NCBI GenBank assembly: GCA_003219345.1
Contig: QHOP01000167.1
Coordinates: forward strand, 1 to 13,498
Direction: 5' to 3'
Source of the DNA: Verrucomicrobiota bacterium
Lineage (GTDB): Bacteria; Verrucomicrobiota; Verrucomicrobiia; Limisphaerales; AV2
DNA length: 13,498 nt
Positions 7,330-12,039 of the stretch are shown here, piece by piece (the first letter of the stretch is position 1; each line of letters starts with the position of its first letter). Under the pieces are notes generated by a model. That model did no database searches, was not told the DNA's origin, and saw only the letters and a list, made by a program, of their open reading frames with translations. The position numbers were made by a program, and so were the translations under genes.

Positions 7330-7417
7330 AGCCTTTATTCGCCGTGTTTCCGCGCAACAAATTGGCTTCATCTCAATTACTGTTGCCCTGGCCCGGCAAA
7401 TTGTTAAAAGCAAGCGC

Positions 7418-7933
7418 GTGAGTCACCATTACCTGGCCGCGTTTGTTGAACTGATCGAGACGCCGTTCCAGCACATCGAAACGATCTGGGGCATCGTGCC
7501 GCTTTACTCCGGCCTGTTGCTGAACGAAATGACTTCGGGCAGGGCGAGTTTTCGCACGGCGATTCAGACCGGGTTCAGTTTCCTCTGGGCCGGCGCGCAA
7601 TGGCTATATCCTTATTTCCGCGCGCGACCGGCGGGCGCGCCGCGACTGGAATTGGACGCGATGCTCCCGATCAACCTGGCGGTGACGTTTCTGGTGATCG
7701 GTCTCGGAGCAGTGGCGCTGGTCAGCGGCATCCGGAAAAAGTATCCGAAGTACGGCTCGTTCCTGGGCTACACGCGCTTCAGCAATTATTTCATGATCGT
7801 GCTCTTCCCCATCCAGGCGCATCTACCGGGAATGAATTGGACCTGGGACCGGTTGATCGCCATCGCGCTCTTCGCCGTGCCGATCTGGCTGGTGCTGCAC
7901 TTGGGCCTGATGCCGATCCGGAATCGGAAGTGA
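7418..7933 (+). CDS. Small membrane protein of unknown function
   Basis: A 171-residue protein I cannot assign to a family. Four hydrophobic stretches are visible: IWGIVPLYSGLLLNE, GFSFLWAGAQWLYPYF, NLAVTFLVIGLGAVALVSGI and LIAIALFAVPIWLVLHLGL, with positively charged loops such as GIRKKYPKYG between them. The reading frame uses a GTG start at 7418 in the available annotation. The frame is open upstream and has no nearby ATG or strong ribosome binding site, so the start is uncertain. The next in-frame ATG (MTSGRAS, about residue 38) would remove the first helix. Composition and codon use look like the neighbours, which supports it as real. It converges with the Nudix gene and shares an inverted repeat at its 3' end. 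Confidence 0.65.
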   Translation: MSHHYLAAFVELIETPFQHIETIWGIVPLYSGLLLNEMTSGRASFRTAIQTGFSFLWAGAQWLYPYFRARPAGAPRLELDAMLPINLAVTFLVIGLGAVALVSGIRKKYPKYGSFLGYTRFSNYFMIVLFPIQAHLPGMNWTWDRLIAIALFAVPIWLVLHLGLMPIRNRK

Positions 7934-7946
7934 GCCGAACGGTTGA

Positions 7947-8024
7947 AACCACAGATGAACACGAATGGACACAGATGAACGAACAAACGGAACACCTCTT
8001 TATCCGTGGTGCTCATCCGTGGTT
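7947..8024. repeat. 78-bp inverted repeat between convergent genes
   Basis: Left arm AACCACAGATGAACAC (7947-7962) pairs with right arm GTGCTCATCCGTGGTT (8009-8024), 14 of 16 positions complementary. Internally, ACAGATGAAC occurs twice (7951 and 7971). It occupies the gap between the small membrane protein and the Nudix gene, and its last two bases are part of the Nudix stop codon (8023-8025). A hairpin here could end transcription from both sides. CCACAGATG/CATCCGTGG repeats are, from memory, common in several PVC-group and Bacteroidota genomes. Confidence 0.75.
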
Positions 8025-8505
8025 AAAGATTTTGGCGGTCTTTTAATGCGGCCTGCAACCGGTCAAGAAACGGATGCTGCGATTCCTTCAGCTTTTTGCG
8101 CGCCTCAGGCATCGAGAAGAACCCGACACGATCAATCTCCGGGAAGCTTTGAACGCTTCCCGATCCTGGCGGCCATTCGAGTTCGAAGGTGTTGCTCTTC
8201 AGCGGCTGCGACCCGTCCCAATCACCCGAGAACGCCCAGGCGTGGACGATCTTTCCACCCTTTTGTTTGATGGCGCCGAGTTCGATGAACTCGCCGCGAG
8301 GCGTGACGCCGGTTTCCTCTTTGAACTCGCGAATCGCAGCCGCGAGCAGGTCTTCGCCGGGTTCAATCTCGCCTTTCGGAACGCTCCAATAGCCGTCGTC
8401 CTTGCGCGTGAAAAACGGCCCGCCCGGATGCGCGAGGAAAACTTCCAGTTGACCGTTGTGCAAGCGGTACATCAACAAGCCCGCGCTGGTTTTTGACCGG
8501 TTCAT
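8023..8505 (-). CDS. Nudix hydrolase
   Basis: A 160-residue cytosolic hydrolase of nucleoside-diphosphate-linked substrates. The Nudix box is complete at residues 45-67: G45, E51, R59-E60, E63-E64, G66 and a following hydrophobic V67, exactly fitting G-x5-E-x7-R-E-U-x-E-E-x-G-U. The N-terminus KTSAGLLMYR and the PGGPFFTRKDDGYWSVPKGE region match the small Nudix group often compared with Ap4A hydrolases, but the substrate is not determined by sequence alone. The ATG at 8503-8505 starts exactly where the fold should. It is transcribed toward the small membrane protein; the TAA stop at 8023-8025 overlaps the end of an inverted repeat, so the last residues (KDRQNL) may have been set by that repeat's arrival. 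Confidence 0.93.
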   Translation of the reverse strand: MNRSKTSAGLLMYRLHNGQLEVFLAHPGGPFFTRKDDGYWSVPKGEIEPGEDLLAAAIREFKEETGVTPRGEFIELGAIKQKGGKIVHAWAFSGDWDGSQPLKSNTFELEWPPGSGSVQSFPEIDRVGFFSMPEARKKLKESQHPFLDRLQAALKDRQNL

Positions 8506-8571
8506 AAGTCCCAGTGCGCTTTCAAAATGCGACGCCCCGTCGAAAAGGAAAGGACGAAAACGCGGAAATCA

Positions 8572-8594
8572 GGGCTCGCGAGTACGCTCGCCCC
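8572..8594. repeat. Short near-palindrome (GGGCTCGCGAGTACGCTCGC type)
   Basis: A 23-base imperfect palindrome beginning GGGCTCGCGAGTACG and ending CTCGCCCC, about 65 bases upstream of the Nudix start. I recall similar GGCTCGCGAGTACGCTCGCC words as dispersed repeats in verrucomicrobial genomes. Only one copy is in this window, so the repeat status rests on memory. Confidence 0.4.
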
Positions 8595-8641
8595 ACCAGG
8601 TTAAGGGGAAGTTCCCACAGTTTTCCAACCGCTCATCGGAG

Positions 8642-8726
8642 CCATGAACATCCCCCTCACCCGCCCTTCGGGCACCCTCTCCCCCTCGGAGGGGGAGAGG
8701 GACGGGGTGAGGAGGCTGGTTCATGG
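8642..8726 (+). repeat. 85-bp palindromic element bounded by CCATGAAC (family A)
   Basis: Perfect 8-bp terminal inverted repeats CCATGAAC (8642-8649) and GTTCATGG (8719-8726). Inside are CGCCCTTCGGGCACCCTCTC, a strong palindrome CTCCCCCTCGGAGGGGGAG, and an ACGGGGTGAGG end that pairs with CCCCCTCACCC near the start. The core is repeated in inverse orientation at 5882-5998. It is short, non-coding and hairpin-forming, consistent with a non-autonomous repeat. Confidence 0.8.
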
Positions 8727-8763
8727 AAAGCGAACACCTCCAAAAATTGGACGTGAGTTGGGG

Positions 8764-8864
8764 CCATGAACCCACCCCCAACCCCTCCGGAGGAGGGGAG
8801 TCAATGTCGGGCACGCTTGCCGAGTTCCCCTCCTGGGAGGGGTCAGGGGTGGGTCGGTTCATGG
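8764..8864 (+). repeat. 101-bp palindromic element bounded by CCATGAAC (family C)
   Basis: CCATGAACC (8764-8772) mirrors GGTTCATGG (8856-8864). The long arms ACCCCCAACCCCTCC and GGAGGGGTCAGGGGTGGGT pair with few mismatches, and a less palindromic centre is GTCAATGTCGGGCACGC. The body differs from the 8642-8726 element but carries the same terminal octamer, so the two are sister families sharing ends. It lies 66 bp before the APC permease start. Confidence 0.8.
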
Positions 8865-8930
8865 ATAGCCTCAACCTCGCATATTGGTTTGCGTTGATCG
8901 CGAAAAGGCATTAAGGCCTTGCGCGAACCC

Positions 8931-10361
8931 ATGAACAGCCAGCCCGCACCGGGAGACTCTCAGCGCCCTCATCTGCTTCGCCGCTTCGGTCTGCTGCAGG
9001 CAACGGCGCTCAACATGACCAACATGATCGGCATCGGGCCGTTCATTACGATTCCCGCGCTCATGTCCGCGTTAAACGGGCCCCGGGCAATGCTCGGCTG
9101 GCTGGTGGCTGTGCTGATCACCATCCCCGACGCGCTGGTCTGGAGCGAGTTGGGCGCGGCGATGCCGGGTTCGGGCGGCAGTTATGTTTATCTGCGCGAC
9201 GGTTTCGGGCGCGAAACGTTCGGCCGGTTGATGGCTTTTCTTTTCGTCTGGCAATTCATCCTGAGCGGCCCCCTGGAAATTGCTTCGGGCTACATCGGCT
9301 TTGCGCAGTATCTGAATTACCTTTGGCCCGGCGTCACGACGAAGCACGGGCTGTCTCTGGCCGGTTCGGTCATTGTCATCGGCCTCGGCATTCTCTGCAT
9401 CGCGCTGCTCTATCGACGGATCACTTCCATCGGCAAAATCACTGTGGGCTTGTGGATCGGCACGTTGCTGACGACCGGCGCAGTCATTCTGACCGGCGCA
9501 CTGCACTTCAATCCGAAACTTGCCTTCGATTTTCCACCGGAAGAGTTCAAGTTTTCGCTCGGTTTTCTGTTCGGCCTGGGCGCAGCCACTCGGATCGGCG
9601 TTTACGATTACCTGGGCTACTACGATGTCTGCTTCATCGGCGATGAAGTCAAGGATCCGGGCAAGGTCATTCCACGCTCCATCCTCATCAGCATCGTCGG
9701 CGTGGCGCTGATTTACGTCGCCATCAATTTCTCCATCATCGGAGTGGTGCCGTGGCGTGAGTTCGTCCCGGCCACCGATCCGCCCGCGCCGGTGGTTTCA
9801 CTGCTCATGGAAAAAATTTACGGCTCCAAAGTCGCGGCGGTTTTTACGCTGATGGTTTTATGGACGGCGTTTGGCTCCGTGTTTGCCTTGCTGCTGGGGT
9901 ACTCGCGCATTCCGTATGCGGCGGCGCAGGACGGTTATTTTTTCAAAATTTTCGCCCGCCTGCATCCTACCAAACATTTTCCGCACGTTTCCTTGATCGT
10001 GATCGGTGTGGTATCCATCGTATGCAGTTTTCTGTCGTTGCAGACGGTCATCGACGCCCTGCTGGTGACGCGGATTCTGGTGCAATTCATCGGCCAGATT
10101 CTCGCCGTGATGCTGCTGCGCGAACGTGCGCCGGGGATGCAGAGGCCCTACCGCATCCACTGGTATCCACTTCCCCCGTTGATTGCGCTGGCGGGTTGGT
10201 TGTTCCTTTTTGGTTCGGCGGAGACCTCGCTCAAAAACTACGGCGCGCTCGCGCTGTTGCTGGGCGTCGCGCTTTTTTTCGTCTGGTCATGGCGCACCCG
10301 ACGCTGGCCGTTTGTATTCGCATCGAAAGAGGTCGCCGCCGGAACGAAAACGAGCGACTAG
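8931..10361 (+). CDS. APC-superfamily amino acid permease
   Basis: Inner-membrane amino acid transporter of 476 residues with about twelve hydrophobic helices. The first helix carries the family's unwound substrate-binding motif (NMIGIGPFITIPAL), followed by WSELGAAMPGSGGSYVYLRD, the strongly conserved end of helix 2 and the cytoplasmic loop of APC permeases. Downstream, FIGDEVKDPGKVIPRSI is the typical loop before helix 7, and YSRIPYAAAQDGYFFKIFARLHP is typical of the loop around helices 8-9. Substrate specificity cannot be read. I chose the ATG at 8931 over the in-frame TTG at 8919, since the TTG lies only two bases from the nearest AAGG and the four extra residues are unconserved. The start codon lies in a CCATGAAC octamer identical to the ends of the repeats just upstream. 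Confidence 0.92.
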   Translation: MNSQPAPGDSQRPHLLRRFGLLQATALNMTNMIGIGPFITIPALMSALNGPRAMLGWLVAVLITIPDALVWSELGAAMPGSGGSYVYLRDGFGRETFGRLMAFLFVWQFILSGPLEIASGYIGFAQYLNYLWPGVTTKHGLSLAGSVIVIGLGILCIALLYRRITSIGKITVGLWIGTLLTTGAVILTGALHFNPKLAFDFPPEEFKFSLGFLFGLGAATRIGVYDYLGYYDVCFIGDEVKDPGKVIPRSILISIVGVALIYVAINFSIIGVVPWREFVPATDPPAPVVSLLMEKIYGSKVAAVFTLMVLWTAFGSVFALLLGYSRIPYAAAQDGYFFKIFARLHPTKHFPHVSLIVIGVVSIVCSFLSLQTVIDALLVTRILVQFIGQILAVMLLRERAPGMQRPYRIHWYPLPPLIALAGWLFLFGSAETSLKNYGALALLLGVALFFVWSWRTRRWPFVFASKEVAAGTKTSD

Positions 10362-10386
10362 ACCGAGAGGCAAAGAGTGAAAGGAA

Positions 10387-10470
10387 TGGTGCGCGCGAGA
10401 GGACTTGAACCTCCAACCCTTGCGGGACCAGATCCTAAGTCTGGCGCGTCTGCCATTCCGCCACGCGCGC
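10387..10470 (-). tRNA. tRNA-Leu (anticodon UAG)
   Basis: On the minus strand the 7-bp acceptor stem is GCGCGCG (10464-10470) with CGCGCGC (10391-10397), followed by A73 and an encoded CCA (10387-10389). The anticodon stem CCAGA/UCUGG holds loop CUUAGGA, giving anticodon UAG (10435-10437), which reads CUN leucine codons. A long variable arm (CCCGCAAGGG) and a T-arm GAGG-UUCAAGU-CCUC confirm a class II tRNA. The 3' end lies 26 bases from the APC permease stop, on the opposite strand. Confidence 0.95.
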
Positions 10471-10489
10471 ACTATTGCAGTCTAATCAC

Positions 10490-10575
10490 TTGCGTAATAA
10501 ACCAGAAACGTCGCTTGACTTGCGACAGTAATTGCGACGTTGTCACCTTGTGAAACGCAACGCAACCTTACGCAA
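10490..10575. repeat. Cluster of TTGCG/CGCAA pentamers upstream of tRNA-Leu
   Basis: TTGCG occurs at 10490, 10520 and 10532, then the inverse CGCAA at 10556, 10561 and 10571, all within 86 bp. A perfect 8-bp inverted repeat AACGTCGC (10507-10514) and GCGACGTT (10534-10541) lies in the centre. The region lies between the tRNA 5' end and the recombinase remnant. It may be a set of protein-binding sites, for instance recombinase arm sites or a tRNA promoter regulator. CGCAA is common in this genome's coding DNA, which weakens the case. Confidence 0.35.
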
Positions 10576-10885
10576 TCGTTCTGGCTCAAAAACCAAGCTC
10601 ACGTCGCTACAGATACACCCGCGTACTGGATAACCGCAAGCATCCGATTCGCAATGGCTGTTTCCCAGCCCGCAACGCGGTGAACGTGACGAGCGCGCCC
10701 GCACGTTCCGCGAGTCCTTAAGGCTGGCGCGCAAGGCTGCCGAGCTGGACAAGTTTGGCTTTCACGATTGCCGCCATGCCTTCGTCAGTTACGCCGTGAT
10801 GTCAGGCGTGGACTTCATGACGATTGCCCGCTGGGTTGGCCACAAGCCGGCGCTGGTGGTGATGCCGCGGGCGGCGACGGCCTGA
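10532..10885 (+). pseudogene. Tyrosine recombinase (phage-type integrase) remnant
   Basis: The frame read from 10634 to the stop at 10883-10885 gives SDSQWLFPSPQRGERDERA and then LDKFGFHDCRHAFVSYAVMS and FMTIARWVGHK. These are the C-terminal catalytic-domain signatures of tyrosine recombinases, including the HxxR motif (codons 10763-10774) and the GH motif. The same frame upstream (from about 10532) reads RNRSGSKTKLTSLQIHP but is cut by an in-frame TAA at 10631-10633. After GHK the sequence diverges (PALVVMPRAATA) and ends, so the tyrosine nucleophile is missing. The N-terminal domains are absent too. It is therefore a dead fragment, probably left by an integrated element near tRNA-Leu. Confidence 0.8.
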
Positions 10886-10920
10886 CCAGCAGCCGGATAA
10901 GGAATCCATCAGAAACATCC

Positions 10921-10992
10921 AACATCGAACGCCGAACATCGAATTGTTCGGCGCATTGTGCGTTGGGTGTTCGATGTTCGGTGTTCGATGTT
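10921..10992. repeat. CATCGAACA-type inverted repeat
   Basis: Two 23-base arms (10921-10943 and 10970-10992) are complementary at 22 positions, separated by a 26-base loop. Each arm is built from short repeated words of the form AACATCGAAC. An extra partial copy, AACATCCAACATCG, begins slightly upstream of the left arm. The unit stands about 78 bp before the sigma-factor start, and reading frames that run through it into the sigma factor are not coding. I recall such CATCGAACA repeats as dispersed intergenic repeats in PVC bacteria. Confidence 0.75.
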
Positions 10993-11019
10993 TTTCTGGG
11001 GTTCCGGGTGCCAGTGAGC

Positions 11020-11048
11020 TTGCAAATCCCCGTCGGTTCTGCTCTTAT
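11020..11048 (+). promoter_or_regulatory. Possible promoter of the sigma-factor gene
   Basis: TTGCAA (11020-11025) and TCTTAT (11043-11048) are separated by 17 bases and each match the housekeeping -35/-10 consensus at four of six positions. Transcription would begin about 15 bases before the ATG at 11070. The match is weak and the -35/-10 consensus of this phylum is not certain to me. Confidence 0.22.
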
Positions 11049-11069
11049 GACCCGGAATCGGCCCCCGTC

Positions 11070-11858
11070 ATGAAACCGGCCTCGCAGCCCGAACCTTCCG
11101 GCACGTCAGGACAGTTTACCACCACGCACTGGAGTGTGGTGGTCGCCGCCGGGCGCCGCGACTCCCCGGACGCCGCGGCAGCCTTGGAGAACCTCTGTCG
11201 GACTTATTGGTATCCCTTGTATGTCTATGTGCGCCGTCGCGGATACGAGGCGCCGGATGCCGAAGACCTGACCCAAGAGCTTTTCGCGCGCTTGCTGGAG
11301 AAGGATTTCCCGGCTGGCATCACGCCTGACGGCGGAAGGTTTCGGTCCTACCTGCTGACCGCGCTGAATCATTTCCTCGTCAACGAATGGAAAAGCCGTC
11401 AAGCCGGCAAACGCGGCGGTGGCAAACGGTTGCTTTCCTGGGATGAATTGGGCGCCGAAGACCGTTACCGTTTGGAGCCGAGTGAGCAGATGACACCGGA
11501 AAAGCTGTTCGAGCGCCGCTGGGCTTCGGCGCTGTTGGACCAGGTCCGACAACGTCTGCAAACCGAATACGCCGCCCAGGGAAAGACCCAACTCTACGAG
11601 CGCCTGCGGCCCTGCCTGACCGGGGCGGAGCATTTGCTGCCCTATGCGGAACTGGCCGCGCTACTGGGCCTGAGTGAAAGTGGAGTGAAAATGGCGGTGC
11701 AACGTCTGCGCCGACGGTACGGAGAGATGCTGCGGCTGGAAATTGCGCAAACGGTCAGCGGGCCGGAGGAAATCGAAGAGGAACTCCGCGGCCTGATCGC
11801 GAATCGAGCCGATTCGCGTGGCACGCGAGCCGCGTGCGCTCCCCAAACGGATTTATGA
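11070..11858 (+). CDS. ECF-type RNA polymerase sigma factor
   Basis: Transcription factor of 262 residues that directs RNA polymerase to a specific promoter set. Region 2 is seen at about residues 44-78 (TYWYPLYVYVRRRGYEAPDAEDLTQELFARL, given in parts: the YPLYVYVRR core and the DAEDLTQELF motif), then FRSYLLTALNHFLVNEW. Region 4 is at about 184-220, with LTGAEHLLPYAELAALLG followed by the helix-turn-helix SESGVKMAVQRLRRRYGEM. The open frame continues upstream to 10944, but the conserved part starts after MKPASQPEPS, so I place the start at the ATG at 11070. The last 17 residues (RADSRGTRAACAPQTDL) lie in a GGGGAGC-type repeat and replace the usual short end after EEELRGLIAN. The kinase gene follows 181 bp downstream, the usual partner for this sigma type. 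No anti-sigma gene is present in the window. Confidence 0.9.
   Translation: MKPASQPEPSGTSGQFTTTHWSVVVAAGRRDSPDAAAALENLCRTYWYPLYVYVRRRGYEAPDAEDLTQELFARLLEKDFPAGITPDGGRFRSYLLTALNHFLVNEWKSRQAGKRGGGKRLLSWDELGAEDRYRLEPSEQMTPEKLFERRWASALLDQVRQRLQTEYAAQGKTQLYERLRPCLTGAEHLLPYAELAALLGLSESGVKMAVQRLRRRYGEMLRLEIAQTVSGPEEIEEELRGLIANRADSRGTRAACAPQTDL
11813..11846 (-). repeat. GGGGAGCGCACGC-type repeat, copy 4 (inside the sigma-factor C-terminus)
   Basis: CGTGGCACGCG forms a small hairpin and is followed by GCGTGCGCTCCCCAA (11832-11846). The 12-mer GCGTGCGCTCCC is identical to that in copy 1. On the minus strand it opens TTGGGGAGCGCACGC and includes GCCACGC, as copy 3 does. It lies inside the sigma-factor coding sequence, just before the stop at 11856-11858. 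Confidence 0.5.
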
Positions 11859-11898
11859 GATGACTTCTAGACGGCAAAGATTTTTTGTGACTTGCTGC

Positions 11899-11927
11899 GG
11901 AAATTCCTGTGGCAAGCAAATGACGCA
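11899..11927 (+). promoter_or_regulatory. Possible ECF-type promoter element before the kinase
   Basis: GGAAATT (11899-11905) resembles the GGAA core of ECF -35 elements. A GACGC word about 16 bases later is a conceivable -10. It lies in the 181-bp gap between the sigma-factor stop and the kinase start, a place where ECF-controlled promoters would be expected. The -10 match is weak and no second copy is visible in the window. Confidence 0.18.
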
Positions 11928-12039
11928 AAGCGCCCGCGTATAACGCGAATGAAAAAAAGCGCGCCCGAGGCGACACAACCAAAAAATCCGCGCGCAGACG
12001 CGTGATGAGCGGGCACAAAAAGAAATGGGCACCCAGTTT

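Larger units (their letters stand above)
8506..8930. other. 425-bp gene-free gap with three repeat units
   Basis: This divergent region separates the Nudix gene (minus) from the APC permease (plus) and must hold both promoters, although I cannot identify either with confidence. No coding sequence is convincing. It contains a 23-bp near-palindrome at 8572-8594 and two CCATGAAC-bounded palindromic elements at 8642-8726 and 8764-8864. Confidence 0.7.

Noticed and set aside
10921..10992. Short reiterated words AACATCGAAC considered as a CRISPR-like array
   Set aside because: The words are about ten bases, arranged as two inverted arms with no unique spacers and no cas genes.
10944..11069. Upstream extension of the sigma-factor reading frame
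   Set aside because: The added 42 residues are encoded by the inverted repeat and promoter region and are not like any sigma-factor sequence; the ATG at 11070 fits better.
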